Source: a virus
Length of the DNA stretch: 38,699 nucleotides
IMG/VR virus record: IMGVR_UViG_3300042562_000544
Location: 1-38,699 of that record
Direction: 5' to 3' (one strand)
Below are positions 21,331 through 31,800 of the stretch, one piece after another. Position numbers and translations under genes: made by a program. The notes beneath the pieces are model-generated. The model saw nothing but the letters and a program-made list of their open reading frames with translations. It had not been told where the DNA came from and searched no databases. Positions within the stretch are counted from its first letter, which is position 1. Each line of letters begins with the position of its first letter.

Positions 21331-22263
21331 CTATGCAGCAGCGATTGAAGAACCAGTCTCCAAGCGGTACAGTGAAGCCTGACGGTACACTGCCCAGCCC
21401 TGCAAGGAATACCAGCCGAGTGGACGTTGACGCATCAACTTGTCTACTACTGGACCGATAACAACACCAGGCTCAACAGCAGTAGCCTCAGCGAGAGCTT
21501 GCTGTCCAGCAACAATGGTGCGGTACACACGGGCACTTGAAGCACCATCGAGTGCAGACAGTGCACGTGGCGTTTCCACAACGTAAGCACCACCATAGAC
21601 ACCAGTAACACCGTTAAGGATGTTGCCAACATTCGGGTCCGTGTACTTACGGATATCCTCGAATGCAAGTGCACCAGTTTCGGAACGCAGATCATGCGAA
21701 ACCTCTGGGTGCATGTAGGCTGCATACAGCATACCGTCACGAGGGACAGCATTACCTGCACGAAGCTTAGCAACAGTCTTACGGAGCAAGCCACCACTCA
21801 TGGTGTCTGAAGCCGTAACGGTTGCCCGTGAAGTACGAGTACCACCATAGAAGACGTTTGTTCCACCAACAAGAGTGTTAACAACAAGACGATCAATAGA
21901 ATCAGCCATGTTGTATGCAATGATGTTAGCGACAGCAGGGTCAACATCCGAGAATGATAACTCTGTGAGCTTCTTGGTTTCCAACACAACGTTGCCGTAC
22001 TCGTTGAGAGTAACAGAAACAGTGTTAGGGTTGCTCAATGCGACAGCATCAGGATCGACAGTCTCAGTCAACGCAGTGGTTGCTACAGCGAGATCCTGGT
22101 ACAGTGAGAAAACAACAGACGAACCGGGCATCGCTTGCTGCACAGGCCGCTTATCCGCAAGATCGCGGAACATTGGCTGTGAACGCAGAGCGAATTCCAC
22201 GTAACGGTCATAGGCCTCTTTAACAAGGGCAGCCATGGCGCTAGTGCCAGTATAAGCGTTCAT
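21331..22263 (-). CDS. Major capsid protein (N4-gp56-like)
   Basis: 310 residues. Y-D-R-Y-V-E-F-A-L-R-S-Q-P-M-F-R-D-L-A-D-K and A-T-T-A-L-T-E-T-V-D-P-D-A follow the N4-gp56 family pattern, which includes an HK97 fold. The strongest ribosome-binding site of the region, GGAGGTGA, lies upstream. It comes directly after the scaffold gene, the usual order. Confidence 0.85.
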   Translation of the reverse strand: MNAYTGTSAMAALVKEAYDRYVEFALRSQPMFRDLADKRPVQQAMPGSSVVFSLYQDLAVATTALTETVDPDAVALSNPNTVSVTLNEYGNVVLETKKLTELSFSDVDPAVANIIAYNMADSIDRLVVNTLVGGTNVFYGGTRTSRATVTASDTMSGGLLRKTVAKLRAGNAVPRDGMLYAAYMHPEVSHDLRSETGALAFEDIRKYTDPNVGNILNGVTGVYGGAYVVETPRALSALDGASSARVYRTIVAGQQALAEATAVEPGVVIGPVVDKLMRQRPLGWYSLQGWAVYRQASLYRLETGSSIAAA

Positions 22264-22315
22264 ATAAGAAATTCACCTCCAAATAAATAGTTAATAAAAA
22301 GGACAAACAAGACAA

Positions 22316-22807
22316 TTACATAGCCAAAGGACCAGAAGAATTGCCGTGCAGGATCTTATTCAACTCCTCCACCGTAGTGGCGGCTTTGATTAAAGAACCC
22401 AACTGATCAATGTCCCCGCTGTACGCTTCACCAGTAGACTGCGTAGTTGAAATGCGGGACCATTTTTCTAATTCAGGATTCACTTCAGGCTTGCTTTCAC
22501 CCTGTTTAGAATCCTGGCTGTTGAAGCCGAACACATCAACAAACTCCTCAAGCCAAGATTCAACATCCTCAGCGGATGTAATATCTTTCGGAATCAAACC
22601 AGCTACTTTAGATGGTAGCTTTCTTGCCTCCAAAATGTCACGAACTGATCGTTCACGAAGCGAAGAAGTTAACGACTCTAACTGTGCAGACATTTCCTTG
22701 TTGCGCTTCTGCGCCTCACGGTGAGCCTTCCGCAATTCTTTCATTGCGTTAGAATCATTAGGTGCACTCGACAAATCATCGTCATCGTCCCAATCGTATT
22801 CAGACAT
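22316..22807 (-). CDS. Capsid scaffolding protein
   Basis: 163 residues from the ATG at 22807 (AAGGGAG upstream); the open frame extends to 22855 without such a site. Acidic N-terminus (DWDDDDD), a long charged helix (about 20-60: KELRKAHREAQKRNKEM), a helical C-terminus and no globular domain: the profile of a scaffold, encoded just upstream of the capsid gene. Confidence 0.75.
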   Translation of the reverse strand: MSEYDWDDDDDLSSAPNDSNAMKELRKAHREAQKRNKEMSAQLESLTSSLRERSVRDILEARKLPSKVAGLIPKDITSAEDVESWLEEFVDVFGFNSQDSKQGESKPEVNPELEKWSRISTTQSTGEAYSGDIDQLGSLIKAATTVEELNKILHGNSSGPLAM

Positions 22808-22928
22808 ATTTACTCCCTTACTATTCTTTGATAGGTTAGTCGCCACCCACATCAATACTTGGGGTAGTAGTGATGGCTGTGACTATCGGACTCTATACGC
22901 GGAAGGGGCCGACAGATCCTTCTCGGAG

Positions 22929-23007
22929 TGGACATGCCCAGAATCGAACTGGGGTTCTTGTTCCTGCCCTCGTGGGGATTTAAGAACAAGGCATACCTTT
23001 CATGCCC
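22929..23007 (-). ncRNA. tRNA-like element
   Basis: Read on the minus strand from 23007. The 5' GGGCATG pairs with CATGTCC at the 3' end as a 7-bp acceptor-like stem (one G-U). A canonical T-arm, CCCAG-TTCGATT-CTGGG, lies immediately before the 3' strand, and an A follows as discriminator. The D-arm is reduced to AAGG-TATG-CCTT. The anticodon position is a 7-bp stem CTTGTTC/GAACAAG with a 20-base loop. Total 79 bases, no encoded CCA and no normal anticodon loop. It sits inside the late transcript between an internal-protein gene and the scaffold gene. It may be an RNase P/Z processing signal or a degenerate tRNA. Confidence 0.5.
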
Positions 23008-23015
23008 GTATTAAA

Positions 23016-24080
23016 TTATATTTTAGAACCACCACCGAGGGCTGTAGAACTGAACGCACCAGTACCACCAAAGCGTGCACGCTCCCTCGACTGTAAACCT
23101 TTAACTTTCTCTTTAGCACCAGTATCAAGATCTAACTGTGCGAAAGCAGTTTCTTCAGCAGTCAACGTTCCACGTTCCAGTTCCGCTAAACGACCAGTGG
23201 CACGTTGCACATCAGCAATCTCACCAAGAATAGGTTCAGCCTGGGTACCCGCAAGGTCATTTTCACCACCAAGGAATGAACCAATACGTTCCGCTGCACC
23301 AGCACCGAATTCTAGATTACGTTGCATACCTAAACCACCAATCATTGCTGCATTGGCTTTACGGTTAATTTCACTAGCAGTCCTAGTAGGATCTAGAACA
23401 TACGCCGTGAGTGTGGCAGGGTCAACATTATAGTAGCGTTGAAACGAGTCGCGTACTTCTTGTGGTGTTTGTGCAACGATACGTTGAGCATCACTTACAC
23501 GGTCACGAACCTCATTTATGGATAGTGAGAAGTCACCGACAAGTTTAGCGATAGCGTCATATTCTGTCTGTGTACCTGCCTGTCCAAGGAATGAAGACAA
23601 TCCAGCTTCACGAAACACTTGACGGTAGTCAGATTCTGCCCGAAGGTATTCTCCTTCATTAGCAATATCTGTTACACCTTTAGAACGCAACTGTACTAAA
23701 CCTTTAAACCTAGTTTTGTATGCATCCGTTTGGCGTAGCCGTTCAGCAATAACTTCTTCACTAGTGTTTTCTTGCACGATACTGTCAACCGAGTCGGCTA
23801 ACGAACCTAAACCATACTGACTGAGAAGGTTGCGTAGAAACGATTTAGCAGATTCACGTTGTTGTGTACGTAAAGAAGCAAGTTCAGCGGCATCTGCTTC
23901 ACCCCGTAAACGATAGTACCTGTCTTCAGCAGATTCAGTAGGTGTAGGTGTAGGTGTTGCAGCAGGCCTTGCGGAACCTTCAACCTGAACACCAGCACCA
24001 AGGTTCTGAAGAAAATTAGCATCAGTAGGACCTTCATAACGATAGTCACCAAAATCCATTGCACTGTAATCAATACTCAC
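23016..24080 (-). CDS. Internal virion protein (candidate ejection protein)
   Basis: 354 residues, mostly helical, with a Pro/Thr linker (ATPTPTPTES, about 41-50) and a glycine-rich C-terminus (FGGTGAFSSTALGGGSKI). Such soluble, helical proteins encoded next to a giant protein in podoviruses form the ejected core. No enzyme motif. The tRNA-like element begins 9 bases after its stop. Confidence 0.55.
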   Translation of the reverse strand: MSIDYSAMDFGDYRYEGPTDANFLQNLGAGVQVEGSARPAATPTPTPTESAEDRYYRLRGEADAAELASLRTQQRESAKSFLRNLLSQYGLGSLADSVDSIVQENTSEEVIAERLRQTDAYKTRFKGLVQLRSKGVTDIANEGEYLRAESDYRQVFREAGLSSFLGQAGTQTEYDAIAKLVGDFSLSINEVRDRVSDAQRIVAQTPQEVRDSFQRYYNVDPATLTAYVLDPTRTASEINRKANAAMIGGLGMQRNLEFGAGAAERIGSFLGGENDLAGTQAEPILGEIADVQRATGRLAELERGTLTAEETAFAQLDLDTGAKEKVKGLQSRERARFGGTGAFSSTALGGGSKI

Positions 24081-24084
24081 GTTG

Positions 24085-25080
24085 TTACCTTAACCCAAAC
24101 ATTTGGAGAAGATTAGTTCCCACCTTGGCATAAGTGTCCATAGCGTTATCCGTATACTGCCAGCGATCATCCTGACGGATTTCACGATCAAACGCATACA
24201 ATGGGGTTACGCTAGGTTTCCCGTCAGCACCAACACCCTGCATTGCTTTCTGAAGTAAAGCATCATTAAGATCAATATCGTCTTCACCAACCTCAAGCAA
24301 CCTAGCCATACGCTGCTTATATGGTGCGGCAATATCAGCAGGATCCATGCCAGCCTGTATGCGGTCAGCCCATGCAGGAAACGCACCAACAAGATAAGTG
24401 TTACGCAAATCCTGAAACACATCAGCTTCAGTAGTGTTACCGCGAAGAATGTTTCTAGAATAGTCATTAACCATATTGTCAGCCAACTGTAAACCGTTAC
24501 GCATAGCCCACGATTTAATTTTAGACTGTGTAGAACCAGCAACACCACGAAAATTACCAGACTCAGCATCAACAAAGTCAGTTAAAGCATTAGCAAGTTC
24601 AGATTCATTCATACCGAAACGGCGGGAACGAACAGCAAGTTCACGTAACTGATCATCAGTTAACTGTGCACCGAAAGCAACAGCCTGATCCCGTAAACCT
24701 TCAACACTAGAATCAATCGCTTCACGATACAAGTCAGGAAAACGAGCCTCGAAATCCATGTCTTCTATAGCAGTAGACTTATACTTCTGTGCCCAAGGCT
24801 GCGAATCCATTTCAATCTGGAAAGCACTATCGCTAAACCCAGCAGCATTGTTTATGTATTCACGAGTCTTACCCTGAAACCATTGATAAAATGCACGGGC
24901 TTGAGGATCTTCCGATTCAGCAAGACGACTAAGTAAAGCGTAAGATAAACCAAACTTAGACTGCATGGCTTTCTCACCCACACCACCAGGCTTCTTGTAA
25001 TCTCTACGTTCCTTTTTAGACACCCTACCGTCAGCGTTAGTGTCCATAAGTTTTTCGTTAGGTGTAAGATCTTCAGGCAC
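24085..25080 (-). CDS. Internal virion protein with N-terminal EF-hand-like loop
   Basis: 331 residues, mostly helical. D-T-N-A-D-G-R-V-S-K-K-E (residues 13-24) is a textbook EF-hand calcium loop (D-x-N-x-D-G-x-x-S-x-x-E). A single loop may pair with another protein or serve as a dockerin-like binding turn. The rest resembles ejection-type proteins of other podoviruses. Overlaps the upstream gene by 8 bases. Confidence 0.6.
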   Translation of the reverse strand: MPEDLTPNEKLMDTNADGRVSKKERRDYKKPGGVGEKAMQSKFGLSYALLSRLAESEDPQARAFYQWFQGKTREYINNAAGFSDSAFQIEMDSQPWAQKYKSTAIEDMDFEARFPDLYREAIDSSVEGLRDQAVAFGAQLTDDQLRELAVRSRRFGMNESELANALTDFVDAESGNFRGVAGSTQSKIKSWAMRNGLQLADNMVNDYSRNILRGNTTEADVFQDLRNTYLVGAFPAWADRIQAGMDPADIAAPYKQRMARLLEVGEDDIDLNDALLQKAMQGVGADGKPSVTPLYAFDREIRQDDRWQYTDNAMDTYAKVGTNLLQMFGLR

Positions 25081-25792
25081 CTTCAGGCCTCGCTTCTAAA
25101 GTCTTGTAAAACAAATCCATCATCTTCGTTGCCTTACCGTAGTCTTCGGCCTCTGGACCTTTCATAAGGGAATCACGAATAATGTCTTGACGACCCTCCG
25201 CGCTAAGCCCAGGCATTGACACATTAGAACCCACGCCGGGAATAGATACTGTTGGTTCGGCACGTTCAGCAACACGAACCTGCTTCAATACTTTCTGAAA
25301 TTCTTCATCAGTAATACCACGACCAATAACAGTAGAAGCTACAGCATCGGCGGTTGCTCGAAGATCACGTTCATTTGCTAACGTTGTTGTCGCCACTGGT
25401 CCAGTGTAACGACCACCACTATCACCATCTTTAGGTATTTTAGTTCCACGCTGCAAAAGATCCATAGCGTTAACACCAGAAGCCTCAGCATCATCGAGAA
25501 CGTTTTTCCACATTCCTTCAACACCACTAGCAGAAGTAGACTCACTATTGTTGTATCGTTGAAGTTGACTTAAAAAGGTTTTATATTCCTTGCCACCTTT
25601 ACCGCGAACCTCGTTAAGATAGTTGACTGCCTGATTGTAAGGAACTTGCTTAGGACCAGCTGGCATAAGATCACGACCCAAGTATCTGGCTGGTTCATAA
25701 CCGAAAGGAACAGGTGTTACTTTAGTATTCCAGTTAACCTGTTCTCCGTCTTTCCCTTTTTCAGCGTAAGTGTCTAAATCATCTGGATCCAT
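25073..25792 (-). CDS. Internal virion protein of unknown function
   Basis: 239 residues, helical with Gly/Ser stretches and no recognised domain. Encoded between the giant protein and the EF-hand protein and overlapping the latter, so the three are probably made in fixed proportion. A core or ejection role is inferred from position. Confidence 0.55.
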   Translation of the reverse strand: MDPDDLDTYAEKGKDGEQVNWNTKVTPVPFGYEPARYLGRDLMPAGPKQVPYNQAVNYLNEVRGKGGKEYKTFLSQLQRYNNSESTSASGVEGMWKNVLDDAEASGVNAMDLLQRGTKIPKDGDSGGRYTGPVATTTLANERDLRATADAVASTVIGRGITDEEFQKVLKQVRVAERAEPTVSIPGVGSNVSMPGLSAEGRQDIIRDSLMKGPEAEDYGKATKMMDLFYKTLEARPEGA

Positions 25793-25800
25793 TATTTACC

Positions 25801-28800
25801 TCAAAATCCTAACGCGCCAGAAGTGGCACTCATTAAAAGTCTCCACTGAATGTCATCTACATATTTAGGTGCCCATGAAGACTCAACTCGACCCCACATG
25901 TCTTTAAGTTCTTTCTTATTTTTTGCATACATGGGATCGTATTGATCAAGACCAGTAAGCCTGACAGACATTTGATCGTAAAGACTAATTATCGACTGTG
26001 CATCTTTACCACGTTGATCCAATTTGCCTTTATCATTCATCCAAGTTACAGCAGTGCGAATATCTTCAATGTCACCACGGTAATCCGATTTGTTTGGTGA
26101 AGAACCATCACTCAAATCACCCTGTATTCTTGACTCAAGCATTGGATAATCTTTATACAACTGTATTTTGGCGTTAGCCCATTTATCTTTAACGCTTTCA
26201 TCGCCAGCTTCAAGACGATCGTAGTATTGTGTCTGAAGAATTCTGTACCTACCGTAACCTTCGGCAGTAACCATTTCATTAAAATAGTTTAAAACATTCT
26301 TAGGTGCTTTAGCACCCATAGATGCAAGATACTTCCATGCACCAAGGGATTGCACACCTTCTTGTGGCGCAAAGAAAGCGGAACCTGTTTTACTTAACTT
26401 AAACAGTTCCTCGTTCTCTATAATAAACTTTTGTGTTTCACGGGTTGCTTGGAAGTTGCCGAAAGAATCAGGATTCTCGTTTTCTGAAACAGTAAACACG
26501 GATAAGCCAGGATTATTTTTAACCCACTTGCTGTATGCAAGACTAAAGTCACCATCATTTGCTTTAACTAATTCAATAAACACTTTACGCATACCAGAAA
26601 CGCCCATGCTTTTAGCAAAATCAGTAACCGTTTGAGGGTTAACAGATACCGCTGCTGGTAGCGTTGGTCCCGCAAGTGTGCGAAGAATAGTTATATCACT
26701 TGCGGCAATATTAAGATTGTCTTTAATTTCTGCAAGTTCAGTGTTGCTGTACTGCTTACCCTGTTCAATAAGGCCAGTGGAAGCATACACTTGTATCGCT
26801 GACCTAGCCGAGTCAGCGTACACTGTGTCACTATCAAGTTCGTCATTTAAACCAAACGCAAGGTTAAACAAGTCAACGCTTTTCTTTGCGTTAGTTGGAA
26901 CAACCGTTTCCCAATATGAACGACCAACAGAATACTCACCCATAATTTCGTCTTGGAAAGATTTTAACTGTGGGAAAATGTTCATTAAACCAGTAAAGGC
27001 AGTAGCACCCCAAGGACCAGCCAAGGTTGGGAACGCAGCATTAGGATCAGCGGAAGGAGTCAACATGCTCACTTTAGAAGTAAACTCCGTGAGCGCACCA
27101 CCTTCGAGAACATTGAGACCAAACAAACTGGTGACAGTATTAATACCAGTCAGCGTGGCTTTGTTACCGGGCCAAACAAAGTACTTGTCACCAAACTCAT
27201 CCTCATGCACGAAACCAGTTTCATCTAGTGCGTGCCACGCAATATTCAAACGCTGTATAGCGAGAGGATTATTTCTAGCAGTACGCATCATGCGGCGGTA
27301 GAAGTCTTCTTGTGCACGGTAGAAACGTGCAACGTTACGGACGTTCCATGCCAGTTGTGAACGAACATTAGGGTTATCCACGTAAGACATTGTTGTTGCA
27401 TACGCACGTTCGTAAGCATTTTCTACAGCCCACTTAGTTGCATATTCTTGACCGAACTCTCCCGCTAAACGTTGTTCTAACGGGCGGAGAAAATCACGGG
27501 CATCAAGATAGTTGGCAACAAAGATTGGTTCACGAGTAAAGCGTGCAAGTGATCGACCCATAGCCGACCACGCCTTCATGCTTAAAGGAATCTTAGGCGA
27601 AACGGGTAAAGTCATATTATCTACACCGAGAGCAGAGAAAGGTTTACCCGGCATGTCCAATAAATCTTTTTCAGTTAACCGTTGAACTTGCTTACCATCA
27701 ACCCCATCAACCATGTCGTACATTGCATACGTGACTCTGGTTGTTCCATCTTCTTGTAGTTCTTCTTTACGAATCTTATTGAAAAGATCATCATTGAAAG
27801 AACCTTCTTTAGTGGTAAACACTCGAAGGGCATCATCAAGTTTACGGCGAGCCAAAGATGTTGCGCCTTCAGTCGCACCAATAGCTGAAGAATCAACCAT
27901 TTTTTTATTTGTCGATAGAAGATGTTCTTTGTATTTTGTTACAACACGTTCAATCTGATCGTGGCTGCCAGAAACTTTAGCCTGATAGTATTCACGAAGA
28001 AAAGCAGGTGTCTGAACTTTGCGACCATCGCCGTAAATAACAGCATGAATATTTCCATACCATGCTTTAATGGAAGATGGGTCTTCTGCGATAACAAGCT
28101 TAGTGTTGTAAGGTAAAACAACACCAGAAACGTCCTGTATTTCACCGTTAAGAATAGCCCTAGTTGTTTGGTTTGCACCGACACCAACCATGGAACCACT
28201 GGCTAAACCTTCAGTAGTTTCAGAGGCTTCATCCATCATGTTGTAGAAAGCTGGATGTTCTGCAGCCTCATCAAGATCTTTAAGAACCTGTTCGTTTCTA
28301 GGCCGTTTAATAAAAATAAGTTTTTGTCGCATGAACGCTTTACGCACTAAAGAAACAAGAGCCGACCTGTCACCATCGGCGGCAAGAGTTTTAGCGGAAG
28401 CAATTTCTACTTCATCAAGGTGTGGAAGAATAATCCCGTTTAATGCTTTAGGTAGTCTGTCACCAAGCCAACGTGTAGATGAAGGAACAAGACCAAGTTT
28501 ACGCCCACGAACACGACTAGGATCTTTAAGATCTATGCGTTCTGTTGCTTCACGAGTTGCTTTAGAATACAACTGTCCGTAACGGTAGCCTTTCCATGAG
28601 CCACCAGTAAGGGCATACAAGCCTGCATCTTCAAGACCGTTACGTAGAAAGAATCGTGGACCAGCAATAGTTCCAAGAGTCCAATAGTCTGTAATGGTTG
28701 ACATTGTTCCGTTGTCACCAAGTAGTGCGGTTAAATATGATTTACGTAAAGACATTTGATCAAGGGCAGCCATGTTTGGAAAACCAATGATAGGTGTCAT

Positions 28801-31800
28801 TTGGTAGTCGTATAGTGCTGCACTAGAACCATCATCAAGTAGTGAAGGGTTACGCATTGGTGCGTTCACGACAACGGCAGCGGCTTCGTCTACAACACCA
28901 GCAGCATTAATTCCTTCAGGCTGGAAGCGCTCAACACCAGCCTTGCGTTGTGAAACCATCCACTTGTCAAGATTATCATCAAGTGCGCCAGATCTTAACT
29001 GCTCATCAAATGCTTCACGCTCGGCAAGAACATTTTCCGCATCAATTTTTTCGGCACGTTCCGCTTTGGTGCGCCCCAAACTACGTGCTTTAGCGCCACC
29101 AGAAGCAAAAGGCACAGGTATTCTTTTAGCATCCTTCCCTGCACCAAAAGTCCATTCTTCTGGAACACCAGCCCAACCCTGGATGGGGTTGCCATTAGCG
29201 TCAATCTTTCGGCTAACTGGCGCAGCAACACGCTCTATGGATGTAACAACATCATCCAGTTCCCCATACTGCATCCACATATAAAATTCTTCAGTTCCAA
29301 GACTATCTTGAATATCTTGAAGAGTTTTTCTGCTGATTGTTCCGTCATTAACGAAACGCGCATCAATGCTGAGGTCACCGCCAACTTCCGAAGGCTTTCT
29401 GCCAAGAAAACCAGTAGACTCTAAAGGTTCGTTAATCCAATTTTTTGAGGCATCAACACGGGCTTGACCTGCTATATATTCTTTACGCGCAGCAATGGCT
29501 TCAGGTGTTTGTGTTGATAAGTAAAAATCTTCAACAAGATCTTTATCATCAAGAATCTGATTGCGCCAAGCAGAAAAAACATCATCAGCATCGGTGATTT
29601 CATCAATCATTGCGACACGATTTACGCCCGAGTCCAATAAATTGTATTCTTTTTCGGCAAGATCCCTGGCTTGCCTAGCGACAGCAGCTTGAAGTATCGG
29701 AGTATCAATGTAGTCGGGTGCATACAATTCACCAGCACGTAAACCAGAAACCATGTTATCAATAAGACGCGAACCGTTAACAGGATCAACAACGTCAACA
29801 CCAAGAGAATAACCAACACTCCGACCAATGCCACCAGCAAACTCTTTACGCTGCCCAGGTGTCATAACCTTCCACAAGTCTGCACTATAATCAGCCCAAT
29901 ATTTAGGCATACCACCATATAGCATAAGGTCACGAACCTTAGCGGCATCAGAACCGTTATCTATACGCAAACCTGCAGACACATCGGGAACATGGGCTTG
30001 AGTTCTAGCAATACGTTCCAAACGTGCACGGGGACTACGCTTACGCTGATACCCGTAACGGCTTATTGCTTTAGCCGGACGACTGTATTGACCAGCACCT
30101 TTAGTCAACGGACCAACGATAGAACCAAGGAAAGTGCGGCGAGCAGTATCTTTAGCGAAAACAAAATCGCTCAACATGCGACCAACAAACTTGTCACCGC
30201 TAGGTTCAGCAAGTTTCCTAATAATAACAGGAACAGCCTCTTCAGGTATCATGCCTGAAACTCCTGCACCAAAAATCTCGTCAATGTTTTTAGCAGCATT
30301 ACCGTCATACGTTAAACCACGAGCAACAAGACCAGCACGCTTAACAAGAGAACTAGCAATGACCATGTGCGGAATCGTTATTTGATCGCTACGCTTAGCC
30401 ATCTGCCCCTTGGTTAATATTTCAAGGTATTGTGCATCTTTAAAAAATACTGCGGCATCTTCGCCACTACGAACACCAGACCAACGCAAAGCGTCAAGGC
30501 TTTCCGCAGGTAACCAGTTCTTGTATTGTGAACGTAAAGAGTTCATTATCTGTGCAGATTCAGCAGGTGTCGCTGCCTCGTCTGCTTTAGTTAAACCCGC
30601 ACCAAGAGTATCAAAAAATCTTGCAACTTGTGGACGCTGAAACGCTTTATCAATATCCGCAGGATCAACTTTACTTAAACCATATTTATATAGTTTACCG
30701 GCACCAGCAAGTTTTCCGCCAACAAGTAAAGGATCGAAAGCAAAAAGTGAAATAACATTAACCGTGTTACGTGTAGCACTAAACATACGTGACTGTGCAG
30801 CCTGCACGCCTTCTTCACTTAAAGGATCAATACCAAGCATGGAATTGAAACTCCAAGAAAAAATGTTACCAACACTACCAGTCTCGGCAGAACTAAGATA
30901 CGTAATAGCATCCATCGTGTTCTGATCATAGGCAGACAAACTTAAAGCCTGCTCAAGAATACTAAGCTTATCTAAATCGTTAGCAGTAGAATACTTATCC
31001 CAAACTTCAGCAATAGCAGCATTAGGATCATCCGATTCCGAAGCAGCACGAGCCTCAAGAATAACATCAATGGTTAAATCACCGTAAGTTTTACGGGCGT
31101 AATCAACCATCGTTTGGTCAAGAACACCAGGCTGTGAAGCCTCCCACGCTTCCGCTGGACTCATGCCTGAACTCATCCAAGCAACAGAAGATGCAGCCTG
31201 CACACCTTTTTCCGTAGCCCAAAACAAGCCATCAAAAATAGGACCTAACGAACGATCCCAAACAAAGCCGATAGCGTCAGCAATAACATTACCGCCATCT
31301 TCCTGTTCGGAGACAGCAATGTTACGTGCGGCTTCCTCCTGCCAAGCAGTAACAATATCAATCATTAAAGCCTGCATGTCGGGACCCATGGTGTTAATGA
31401 TTTGTTGCTGCCGTGCAGGGTTACGTGTATTAACAACACGTTTAACCGCGTCAAGTGCTAAAGGTAAACTAACTGCATCTGCTTGTTCTTCACGAGTTAA
31501 ACCAGAAGCCTTAGCCTGCAAAGCAAGAGTTGGGAAACGGCGTACAGCAATCTCATCCATTTCTTGTTTAGATAAAGGACGTTCACTTTTAATATCGCCA
31601 CGGGCAACAACAGCACCAGTAACAGGGTTAGTGTTTAAACCAAGATCGCGGGTACGTACACGTTCAATGGCTTCATCTAAATTGATAGGTTTACCTGCAA
31701 GACGGGCACGCTGCTGTTCAGCTTTAGCCTGACTCATGGTGAATTCGTTAATAGATTCTTGACGGTACTGTGTTGCTTCTTCCTCGTTAATGAAAGAAGT

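Noticed and set aside
22929-23007. Ordinary tRNA gene
   Set aside because: No normal D-arm, no 5-bp anticodon stem with 7-base loop and no readable anticodon, so I list it only as tRNA-like.
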